A stretch of DNA of 5,279 nt from Lentzea sp. (GTDB taxonomy: Bacteria > Actinomycetota > Actinomycetes > Mycobacteriales > Pseudonocardiaceae): NCBI GenBank assembly GCA_030146905.1, contig JASLAV010000445.1:1-5279 (forward strand), written 5' to 3'. The notes below the pieces were generated by a model that saw nothing but the letters and a program-made list of their open reading frames with translations, did no database searches and was not told the DNA's origin. Below, piece by piece: positions 1 through 5,279 of the stretch; the stretch's first letter is position 1, and each line of letters begins with the position of its first letter. The translations under genes and the position numbers were made by a program.

Positions 1-89
1 GACGACAGCACGTGGTCACGGGCGATCATCTCGGCCCTGACCTGGCCGAACTCCCCCGCCATGAGTTTGCGGAACACAGTGATGCGCAC
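1..89 (-). CDS. DUF3046 family protein, N-terminal part only (runs off the left edge)
   Basis: Reading leftwards from a GTG at 89-87, 29 full codons are open to the window edge. They begin VRITVFRKLMAGEFGQVRAE and continue through MIARDHVLSS. This matches the start of the small actinobacterial DUF3046 proteins as I recall them: an R-[IL]-T-x-F opening, a central EFG, and an ARDHVL stretch. Those proteins are only about 60-80 residues long, so roughly half the gene is visible. The GTG is preferred over the in-frame ATG at 62-60 because the later start would remove the conserved opening, and because an AGGG sits 7 nt before the GTG. The gene starts 9 bp after the MFS stop and is probably co-transcribed and translationally coupled with it. 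The biochemical function of the family is unknown. In mycobacteria its gene lies directly upstream of recA, so recA-recX may follow to the left; this is an inference. Confidence 0.82.
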   Translation of the reverse strand, partial: MRITVFRKLMAGEFGQVRAEMIARDHVLS

Positions 90-96
90 CGCAAGA

Positions 97-100
97 CCCT
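97..100 (-). promoter_or_regulatory. Ribosome-binding site of the DUF3046 gene, overlapping the MFS stop codon
   Basis: On the minus strand the MFS gene ends with TAG (101-99), and the bases TTAGGGT run across that stop. The AGGG at 100-97 lies 7 nt before the GTG at 89. It decides the GTG start. It also means ribosomes finishing the MFS protein clear the site for the next gene, a usual sign of translational coupling. Confidence 0.6.
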
Positions 101-1352
101 AACCAACGGGCCTGCGCAGCGATGCGAAGAGGCACACGACGAGCAGCGGCAGCGCGGTGAAGCCCACGATCAGCCCGAGCACCGCGTACGACCACGCCGT
201 CACGACGATCCCGGCCACCGCGCCACCGATGGCGGCGCCGACGTTCATCACCAGGTCGGAGAGCCCCTGCGCCGCGGGCCTGTCGTCCACCCGCACGGAC
301 TCCGTCAGCAGCGCCGATCCCGACACCAGGCCCGCAGACCAGCCGAAACCGAGCAGCGCAAGCCCCACGGCGAGCTGCGGCGCGTCGTGCGACGGCGCCA
401 TCCCCGCGACCCCGGACGCCGCCACCACCAGCGACGCCCCGATCGCGAGCACCGGCACGCGGCCGAACCGGTCGGCCATCCACCCGAACAACGGGCTCGC
501 GGCGTACATCGCGGCGACGTGCAGGCTGATCACGATGCCGACCACGCGCAACGACGACCCGGCGTGGTTCATGTGCACCGGTGTCATCGACATCAGCCCG
601 ACCATCGCGGTGTGGCACAACATCACTCCAACGAGTGCAAGTCGTGCCATCGGCCCCAGCGTCCCCCAGACCCGCAGACCGCCAGGGCGGACGGCGCCGC
701 CGGAGCAGTGCTGGGGTTCGACCGGTCGTGTGCTCTTCACGACGGCCAGCGGGTCCGGCCGGAGACCGAACTGGATCACCAGCACGGCGGCGGCGAGCAC
801 GACGGCGGCCAGCAGGAACGGTCCCGCCCCCGCCGGCACGCCGAGGGAGGCGGCCACCCGCCCGGCGGGATCGGCGAGGTTGGGCCCGATGATCGCGCCG
901 ATCATCGCCGCCCACACCACGCGGGACAGCTCACGCGCACGGCGGTGCGGGTGCGCCAGGTCCGTCGCGGCGTAACGGGCCGCGTAGTTCGCGCTGGACG
1001 CTCCACCGAACAGGACCAAGCCCGCCAGCAACAGCTGCCACAAACCGAATCCCACTGCGACGGCGGCGACCAACGCGCCGAGGGCGCCCATGCCGTAGCC
1101 GAGGACGAGAGCGGGACGACGCCCGCTCCGTTGTGCCAGACGGGCTCCTGGAAGGGCGAGCAGCGCCGCGCCGGCGACGGCCGCGGTCTGCGCGAGCCCG
1201 CCGACCGCGTCGGAACCGGACAGCGACGCGGCGATCAACGTGCTGAACGCGAGGCCGATCGTCACCGCGGCCGACCCCAGGACCTGGGTGCCGGTCAGCA
1301 CGCGGACGACCTTGCCCTGCACGCGTTCGACCTGCGGCGCGACGGTCACCAT
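99..1352 (-). CDS. MFS transporter, probable 12-helix drug/metabolite efflux pump
   Basis: This 417-residue protein is almost entirely hydrophobic, as expected for an inner-membrane major facilitator. About 12 membrane segments can be drawn, near residues 17-43, 50-70, 81-103, 104-127, 144-165, 176-197, 236-258, 267-288, 299-318, 325-347, 365-387 and 388-411. A polar cytoplasmic loop (about 198-235) separates the two six-helix halves. The loop after helix 2 carries the MFS motif A in the form GARLAQRSGRRP (69-80), with Gln74 where Asp is usual. The matching loop in the second half is canonical, GWMADRFGRVP (290-300). GAIIGP (152-157) in helix 5 resembles the antiporter motif C, which favours proton-driven export; the substrate cannot be told. 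The ATG at 1352 gives the normal family length but has no clear Shine-Dalgarno sequence. The gene follows the Hsp70-like gene by 53 bp and precedes the DUF3046 gene by 9 bp. Confidence 0.9.
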   Translation of the reverse strand: MVTVAPQVERVQGKVVRVLTGTQVLGSAAVTIGLAFSTLIAASLSGSDAVGGLAQTAAVAGAALLALPGARLAQRSGRRPALVLGYGMGALGALVAAVAVGFGLWQLLLAGLVLFGGASSANYAARYAATDLAHPHRRARELSRVVWAAMIGAIIGPNLADPAGRVAASLGVPAGAGPFLLAAVVLAAAVLVIQFGLRPDPLAVVKSTRPVEPQHCSGGAVRPGGLRVWGTLGPMARLALVGVMLCHTAMVGLMSMTPVHMNHAGSSLRVVGIVISLHVAAMYAASPLFGWMADRFGRVPVLAIGASLVVAASGVAGMAPSHDAPQLAVGLALLGFGWSAGLVSGSALLTESVRVDDRPAAQGLSDLVMNVGAAIGGAVAGIVVTAWSYAVLGLIVGFTALPLLVVCLFASLRRPVG

Positions 1353-1364
1353 GATCGCGATGGT

Positions 1365-1385
1365 GGCACGCCGGGAAGGCGTGCC
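1365..1385 (-). terminator. Hairpin between the Hsp70-like and MFS genes, terminator or attenuator
   Basis: A perfect 8-bp inverted repeat, GGCACGCC (1365-1372) and GGCGTGCC (1378-1385), encloses a 5-base loop. On the minus strand it begins 20 bp after the Hsp70-like stop and ends 12 bp before the MFS ATG. No T-rich run follows it, so it is not a classical intrinsic terminator. U-less hairpins are often proposed to end transcripts in actinomycetes. Because it sits where the MFS ribosome-binding site should be, it could instead limit MFS translation. Confidence 0.5.
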
Positions 1386-1405
1386 GACAGGTCCATCAGG
1401 GGTGG

Positions 1406-3280
1406 TTACTCACCCGGTTGAACGGACTTCTCGAAGAAGTCGGCCATCTCGTCCGGCCTGAGCTCGTCGGCGTTCTCCTCGGCGTTCTTGGTGAGGATGC
1501 CGAACATGGGGCGCCCCTTGGCGGTGAACACCAGCACGCCGGTGCCGCTGGAGGTGGCCGCCCGGTAGTCGCCCTCCAGGCCGTTGCCGGTCCAGTCGGC
1601 CTCGACGCGGTCGGTCTGGAACGACTTCGCGATGGCGTCGGCGTTGTTCTCGGCGCCTGTGACGCTGTCGGTGAGGATGTACTGGACCGAGTAGCCGTCG
1701 CGGACCGTGCAGCTGACGACCGTGCCCTTGATCTCCTCCATGCCGGTGATCTGCGCGGAGTCGGCCTTCTCGCAGCCGCCGCCGTCCGGCACGTGGCCCG
1801 CGAGCTGGCGGAGGCACTTCGTGAAGCCCTGGCCGTCCTGGGCCGTGTCGTCCTTGCACTCGTCCGCGCTGGGCAGGTCGGGACCGGAGAACGCGAACAC
1901 CGCGCCGAGGATCACCGCGACCGCGACCACCGCGCCGCCGACACCGAGCAGGAGCTTCTTGTTGTCCTTCTTCGGGGCCTGCTGCTGCGGGAAGTTCATC
2001 GGGTAGTTGCCGCTGATGTTCGGGTTCACGGCGTAGGGCCCGGTGACCGGGTAGCTGCCGCTCGCCGAGTAGGCCCCGCTGGTGCTCGGGTTCGGGTAGG
2101 AACCGCTGATGCTCGGGCTGGGGTAGGAACCGCTGGTCACGGGGTTGGGGCCGCTGACGTTCGGGTTCGCCGGGTGCGGCCCGGTGACGGCGGGGCTGAC
2201 CGGCGCTGTCACGATCGTGGGCGGTTCGACGTACTTGGGCTTGTCGTCCTCGGCCTTCAGCGTGATCTTCGTCTTGTCCACGACCTGGGCGCCGGACGCG
2301 ACGATCGTCTCCGGGTGGTCGGGGCTGGTGGGGACGATGCCGACCTTCTCCGCGATGGTCTGCGCGACCAGCGGCATCTGGCACGAGCCGCCGACGAGGT
2401 AGACGTGCTCGGGCGTGACCCCTGCCCTGTGCACCGTGGAGATCAGCAGCTCGGTGGTGCGGATCAGGCTCGACCGGATCAACGCCTCCAGCTCGCCGCG
2501 CGTGATGACGACCTTCTCGAACGGCTCCGGCATCGTCACCTCGACGCGCTGCAGCGCGGAGAGGTCCTCCTTGGCGAGGCGCAGCTCCTCGCGCAGGCCG
2601 AGGCGGGCGCGGTGGTCGTCGACGGTGGTCGGGCGCAGCAGCCGCTGCCAGGCGGCCGGGTCCTTGTGCGAGACCTCGCGGCCGATGTGCTCGAGCAGCG
2701 CCTGGTCCACGTCGAGACCGCCGACGTCGCTCAGGCTGCCGTCGGCGAGGATGCGGTGCTCGGAGTCGAGCACTGAGACGTCGAACGTGTCGGCGCCGAA
2801 GTCGTAGACCGCGAGCGGACGGCCACCGCCGAGCGCGGCCACCGCGACGGCCTCGGGAACGGGCACGAGCTCACCCGTCATGCCCGCGAGCCTGGCGGAG
2901 GACAGCAGCTTGTTGCGCCTGCTCGGCCCCCATTCGGCGGGGTGCGTCAGGCGGATCTCGTCGAGCTCGGCGCCCATGAGCAGCGGCGTGACGGCGTCCA
3001 GCACGCGCGAGTAGATGGCCGCGAGCGCGTCGTTGACCGGCAGGGTCTTGTCGCCGAGCTTCATCGTCGGCTTGTCGATGAGCCGCTTCGGGTTGGCCTC
3101 GTAGCGCGACGGGTCCTGGCGCGAACGCCGGTCAGCCTCTCTGCCGACGTGCAGGGTCCCGCCTTCGTCGAGGTAGACCGACGAGGGCATCGCGGGCCCA
3201 CCGTCCACGTCCACCACTCCATGGCCGGACAGCACCGCAACCGTGTTGGCGGTGCCCAGGTCGACGGACAGGACGCGCAC
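1406..3280 (-). CDS. Membrane-anchored Hsp70-like ATPase with repeat linker and extracellular Cys domain
   Basis: The 624-residue product starts with an Hsp70/actin-fold nucleotide-binding domain (about 1-340). It has phosphate loop 1, VDLGTANT (6-13); a KRLI stretch (65-68) with the Lys equivalent to DnaK Lys70; PEAVAVAA (142-149, connect 1); phosphate loop 2, YDFGADTFDVSVL (159-171); GGLDVD (187-192); the adenosine motif LVGGSCQMPLV (295-305); and VASGA (327-331, connect 2). The DnaK linker and substrate-binding domain are absent. Instead there is a Pro/Ser/Gly/Tyr-rich linker (about 352-432), a basic KKDNKK (437-442), one membrane helix (443-465) and a roughly 155-residue C-terminal domain with Cys475, Cys489, Cys503 and Cys524. 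The positive-inside rule puts the ATPase in the cytosol and the Cys domain outside. The start is a GTG with a strong Shine-Dalgarno sequence, directly before the first conserved motif. It is transcribed divergently from lhr. The Hsp70-like ATPase assignment is firm; a sensory or scaffolding role is inference. Confidence 0.93.
   Translation of the reverse strand: MRVLSVDLGTANTVAVLSGHGVVDVDGGPAMPSSVYLDEGGTLHVGREADRRSRQDPSRYEANPKRLIDKPTMKLGDKTLPVNDALAAIYSRVLDAVTPLLMGAELDEIRLTHPAEWGPSRRNKLLSSARLAGMTGELVPVPEAVAVAALGGGRPLAVYDFGADTFDVSVLDSEHRILADGSLSDVGGLDVDQALLEHIGREVSHKDPAAWQRLLRPTTVDDHRARLGLREELRLAKEDLSALQRVEVTMPEPFEKVVITRGELEALIRSSLIRTTELLISTVHRAGVTPEHVYLVGGSCQMPLVAQTIAEKVGIVPTSPDHPETIVASGAQVVDKTKITLKAEDDKPKYVEPPTIVTAPVSPAVTGPHPANPNVSGPNPVTSGSYPSPSISGSYPNPSTSGAYSASGSYPVTGPYAVNPNISGNYPMNFPQQQAPKKDNKKLLLGVGGAVVAVAVILGAVFAFSGPDLPSADECKDDTAQDGQGFTKCLRQLAGHVPDGGGCEKADSAQITGMEEIKGTVVSCTVRDGYSVQYILTDSVTGAENNADAIAKSFQTDRVEADWTGNGLEGDYRAATSSGTGVLVFTAKGRPMFGILTKNAEENADELRPDEMADFFEKSVQPGE
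1418..1882 (-). other. Extracytoplasmic C-terminal domain of the Hsp70-like protein
   Basis: Residues 467-621 follow the membrane helix. The domain is acidic and polar, with four cysteines at 475, 489, 503 and 524, enough for two disulfides outside the cell. It contains alternating hydrophobic stretches typical of beta strands, such as GTVVSCTV (519-526), YSVQYILT (530-537), GVLVFTA (581-587) and PMFGILT (591-597), and ends in an acidic helix-like DEMADFFEKSV (610-620). I do not recognise a named domain. The layout is like the outside sensor domains of actinobacterial receptor Ser/Thr kinases, but no ligand can be proposed. Confidence 0.6.
1886..1954 (-). other. Single transmembrane helix of the Hsp70-like protein
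   Basis: Residues 443-465 form an unbroken run of Leu, Val, Ala, Gly, Ile and Phe with no charged residue. KKDNKK lies immediately before it and an acidic segment (PDLPSADE) after it. The charge distribution supports an N-terminus-inside, C-terminus-outside anchor. It is too far from the N-terminus to be a signal peptide. Confidence 0.88.
1991..2170 (-). repeat. Coding repeat: Pro/Ser/Gly/Tyr linker of the Hsp70-like protein
   Basis: Residues 371-430 consist of variations on a roughly 9-residue unit, SGSYPxPS[IT]. Copies include SGPNPVT, SGSYPSPSI, SGSYPNPST, SGAYSA, SGSYPVT and SGNYP, with two related NPN[VI]SG pieces at the ends. At DNA level the best pair are adjacent 27-bp units at 2076-2102 and 2103-2129 with 24 of 27 bases identical. 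A shorter third copy starts at 2130. The segment is low-complexity and presumably disordered, spacing the ATPase away from the membrane. Confidence 0.85.
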
Positions 3281-3284
3281 CGTT

Positions 3285-3292
3285 CTCCCCTC
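3285..3292 (-). promoter_or_regulatory. Ribosome-binding site of the Hsp70-like gene
   Basis: GAGGGGAG on the minus strand ends 4 nt before the GTG at 3280, with the GGGG core 6 nt away. It is the strongest Shine-Dalgarno sequence in the window. It fixes the GTG as the start, which is needed because the first Hsp70 motif begins only six residues in. Confidence 0.8.
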
Positions 3293-3366
3293 GAAGGACG
3301 TACTGCGGTGATCGTGCCACAGGGGCCTTTGCCGGGTGCTCGGACCTGCGTAATCAGAAATTGTCG

Positions 3367-3378
3367 GACCCCGGGGTC
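3367..3378. repeat. Perfect 12-bp palindrome just before lhr
   Basis: GACCCCGGGGTC is a perfect self-complementary sequence ending 3 bp before the ATG at 3382. It could be a repressor operator, or it could occlude the lhr ribosome-binding site, since the GGGG at 3373-3376 is the only plausible Shine-Dalgarno sequence for that ATG. In DNA this GC-rich, chance is a real alternative. Confidence 0.4.
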
Positions 3379-3381
3379 ATC

Positions 3382-5279
3382 ATGTTCTCCATGGACGTGA
3401 TGGAGGCATTCTCACCGGCGACCAGGCAGTGGTTCGCCGGTGCCTTCGCCGCGCCCACCCAGGCGCAGACGGGTGCGTGGGCGGCCGCGGCGGCGGGCCG
3501 GCACGCGCTGGTCATCGCCCCGACGGGCTCCGGCAAGACGCTGGCGGCCTTCCTGTGGGCGCTGGACAAGCTGGCCTCGTCCCCCGCGCCGCAGGAGCCG
3601 AAGCACCGGTGCAGGGTCCTGTACGTCTCGCCGCTGAAAGCGCTGGCGGTGGACGTCGAACGCAATCTGCGCGCGCCGCTGACCGGTATCCGGCAGGCCT
3701 CCCAGCGGCTGGGTCTCGCGGAACCGTCGATCACCGTCGGCATGCGGACGGGTGACACGTCCCCCGAGGAGCGCAGGGCGTTCGGCCGCACCCCGCCCGA
3801 CGTGCTGGTGACGACGCCGGAGTCGTTGTTCCTGCTGCTGACGTCGTCGGCGCGCGAGTCGTTGCGCGGTGTGGAGACGGTGATCGTCGACGAGGTGCAC
3901 GCGGTGGCGGGCACCAAACGCGGCGGGCACCTCGCGTTGTCGCTGGAACGGCTGGACGCGCTGCTCGAACGGCCGGCGCAGCGGATCGGGCTGTCGGCGA
4001 CGGTGCGGCCGGTCGAGGAGATCAGCACGTTCCTGTCCGGCGGGCGCCCGGTGTCGGTGGTGCAGCCGAAGACGCCGAAGACCATCGAGGTCGAGGTCGA
4101 GGTGCCGGTCGAGGACATGACGGTGCTCGGCCAGCCGACCGGTGAGGTGTCGGGTTCGGCCGCCGGTGCCGAGCAGCGCACCTCCATCTGGCCGTCGGTC
4201 GAGGCACGGGTGCTCGAACTGGTGCGGGCACACAGGTCGACGATCGTCTTCGCGAACTCGCGGCGGCTCGCGGAACGGCTGACCGCGCGCCTGAACGAGC
4301 TCGCGGAGGAAGCCGCCGAACCGGAGTCCTTCCCCGCGGAGGCCATCGGCCAGTCCGGCATGACGGTGCAGAAGACCGCGTCGGTGGCCCGTGCGCACCA
4401 CGGCTCGATGTCGCGGGAGCAGCGCACTGCCGTGGAGGAGGACCTGAAGTCCGGGCGGCTGCCGTGCGTCGTGGCGACATCGTCGCTGGAGCTCGGCATC
4501 GACATGGGCGCGGTCGACCTGGTGGTGCAGGTGGAGGCGCCGCCGTCGGTCGCGTCCGGGCTGCAGCGCGTCGGGCGGGCGGGGCACCAGGTGGGCGCGG
4601 TGTCGCGGGGCGTCATGTTCCCGAAGTTCCGCGGCGACCTGGTGTCGTGCGCGGTGGTGGCGGAACGGATGCGGGACGGCGCGATCGAGGCCGTGAGGTT
4701 CCCGCGCAACCCGCTGGACGTGCTGGCGCAGCACATCGTCGCGATGGTGGCGATGGAGACGTGGACGGTCGAGGACCTGACGGCGCTGGTGCGGCGGGCG
4801 GCACCGTTCGCGGGGCTGCCCGACTCCGCGCTGCACGCGGTGCTGGACATGCTGTCGGGCCGCTACCCGTCGGAGGAGTTCGGCGAGCTGCGGCCGCGGA
4901 TCACGTGGGACCGGGTGAACTCCGAGCTGCGGGGCCGGCCGGGCTCACAGCGGCTGGCGGTCACGTCCGGCGGCACGATCCCCGACCGCGGGCTGTTCGC
5001 CGTGATGACGCCGCCGTCGGAGAACGGTCCCGGCTCGCGCGTCGGCGAGCTCGACGAGGAGATGGTCTACGAGTCGCGCGTGGGCGACACGTTCCTGCTG
5101 GGCACCTCGTCGTGGCGGGTCGAGGACATCACGCACGACAGGGTGATCGTGGTGCCCGCGCCCGGTCAGCCCGCGCGGATGCCGTTCTGGAAGGGCGACG
5201 CGCAGGGCCGTCCGCTGGAACTCGGCCGTGCGATGGGCAAGTTCCTGCGCGAAGTGTCCACGATGGAGGACTCGGCGGC
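3382..5279 (+). CDS. lhr: Lhr-family ATP-dependent DNA helicase, N-terminal 632 residues (runs off the right edge)
   Basis: Lhr enzymes are superfamily 2 DNA-dependent ATPases that move 3'-to-5' on single strands and unwind DNA and RNA:DNA duplexes in DNA repair. All helicase motifs are present: APTGSGKT (Walker A, 46-53), SPLKAL (83-88), MRTGDT (121-126), TPES (145-148), DEVH (Walker B, 170-173), SAT (205-207), ATSSLELGID (365-374) and QRVGRAGH (395-402). After the two RecA domains come the Lhr-type winged-helix region (NPLDVLAQHIVAM from 443) and the start of the beta-barrel part (GGTIPDRG 530-537, SSW to 578, FWKGD 602-606). The frame stays open to the window end. Known full-length homologues have about 1,500 residues, so more than half is missing. 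The start is uncertain: ATG 3382 has a GGGG 5 nt upstream; ATG 3391, ATG 3400 and TTG 3361 are alternatives. It diverges from the Hsp70-like gene. Confidence 0.95.
   Translation, partial: MFSMDVMEAFSPATRQWFAGAFAAPTQAQTGAWAAAAAGRHALVIAPTGSGKTLAAFLWALDKLASSPAPQEPKHRCRVLYVSPLKALAVDVERNLRAPLTGIRQASQRLGLAEPSITVGMRTGDTSPEERRAFGRTPPDVLVTTPESLFLLLTSSARESLRGVETVIVDEVHAVAGTKRGGHLALSLERLDALLERPAQRIGLSATVRPVEEISTFLSGGRPVSVVQPKTPKTIEVEVEVPVEDMTVLGQPTGEVSGSAAGAEQRTSIWPSVEARVLELVRAHRSTIVFANSRRLAERLTARLNELAEEAAEPESFPAEAIGQSGMTVQKTASVARAHHGSMSREQRTAVEEDLKSGRLPCVVATSSLELGIDMGAVDLVVQVEAPPSVASGLQRVGRAGHQVGAVSRGVMFPKFRGDLVSCAVVAERMRDGAIEAVRFPRNPLDVLAQHIVAMVAMETWTVEDLTALVRRAAPFAGLPDSALHAVLDMLSGRYPSEEFGELRPRITWDRVNSELRGRPGSQRLAVTSGGTIPDRGLFAVMTPPSENGPGSRVGELDEEMVYESRVGDTFLLGTSSWRVEDITHDRVIVVPAPGQPARMPFWKGDAQGRPLELGRAMGKFLREVSTMEDSA

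Larger units (their letters stand above)
3281..3381. promoter_or_regulatory. Divergent intergenic control region between the Hsp70-like gene and lhr
   Basis: These 101 bp separate the start of the minus-strand Hsp70-like gene from the likely start of lhr, so promoters for both should lie here or slightly inside the genes. It is the least GC-rich spot in the window, with an AT-rich core around 3351-3364 (TAATCAGAAATTGT). On the + strand TTGCCG (3329-3334) is followed after 16 bp by TAATCA (3351-3356). This is only a weak match to a sigma-70-type promoter, so no exact promoter is claimed on either strand. A 12-bp palindrome lies at its lhr end. Confidence 0.5.

Noticed and set aside
16..915. 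299-codon minus-strand frame inside the MFS gene
   Set aside because: Alternate frame of the MFS gene, Arg/Gly-rich without membrane helices, while the other frame shows clear MFS motifs.
12..1421. 469-codon open frame on the + strand opposite the MFS gene
   Set aside because: It is very rich in Arg, His, Asp and Gly with no domain or hydrophobic core. It is the antisense shadow of a high-GC gene and also covers the DUF3046 start and the intergenic hairpin.
1418..2776. 452-codon + strand frame opposite the Hsp70-like gene
   Set aside because: Composition is Val/Arg/Asp/Leu-biased and repetitive, with no recognisable motif. The opposite strand carries all the Hsp70 motifs.
3329..3356. Sigma-70-like promoter for lhr (TTGCCG, 16 bp, TAATCA)
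   Set aside because: The -35 matches 4 of 6 bases and the -10 only 2 of 6, too weak to call as a separate feature. It is mentioned only as part of the control region.
3429..3755. 108-codon + strand frame starting with GTG inside lhr
   Set aside because: Shifted frame of the helicase. The Walker A and SPLKAL motifs lie in the other frame.
4084..4116. Short GAGGTC-like repeat within lhr
   Set aside because: It simply encodes an alternating Glu-Val strand (IEVEVEVPVE) in the helicase, with no sign of a separate element.
3354..4850. 498- and 474-codon minus-strand frames opposite lhr
   Set aside because: Both are Ser/Thr/Arg- or Arg/His-rich and lack domains. The + strand holds every SF2 helicase motif in order in one open frame.

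Overview
The window is about 70% G+C, and third codon positions are almost all G or C. With the gene content (a full-length-type Lhr helicase, a DUF3046 protein and a membrane-anchored Hsp70-like protein), this points to the chromosome of a high-GC actinomycete. A Pseudonocardiales member (Saccharothrix, Lentzea or Amycolatopsis type) is the best guess, but the exact genus cannot be read from the sequence.

Layout: there is one divergent control region, at about 3281-3381. To its right, on the + strand, is the first 632 residues of an Lhr superfamily 2 helicase, which runs off the window end. To its left, on the - strand, three genes follow each other. The first is a 624-residue Hsp70-like protein (3280 to 1406). 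The second is a 12-helix MFS transporter (1352 to 99), starting 53 bp after the Hsp70 stop. The third is the first 29 codons of a DUF3046 protein (from 89, leaving the window at base 1), starting 9 bp after the MFS stop. A perfect 8-bp stem hairpin lies between the Hsp70-like gene and the MFS gene. No stretch above 300 bp lacks a gene, and no RNA gene, CRISPR array, insertion sequence or attachment site was seen.

How the genes relate: in mycobacteria a DUF3046 gene sits directly upstream of recA-recX. The left edge is therefore probably the approach to recA, with the Lhr DNA-repair helicase diverging on the other side. The MFS and DUF3046 genes are tightly coupled, because the ribosome-binding site of the second overlaps the stop of the first. 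The Hsp70-like gene may be their operon leader, or may be separated from them by the hairpin.

The most unusual gene is the Hsp70-like one. It has a cytosolic Hsp70/actin-type ATPase domain and no substrate-binding domain. That domain is followed by a repetitive Pro/Ser/Gly/Tyr linker, a single membrane helix and an outside domain with four cysteines. This is the layout of a receptor Ser/Thr kinase with an Hsp70 ATPase in place of the kinase. Several nucleotide-site residues also depart from the DnaK consensus, which suggests sensing, scaffolding or altered ATP turnover instead of ordinary chaperone cycling.
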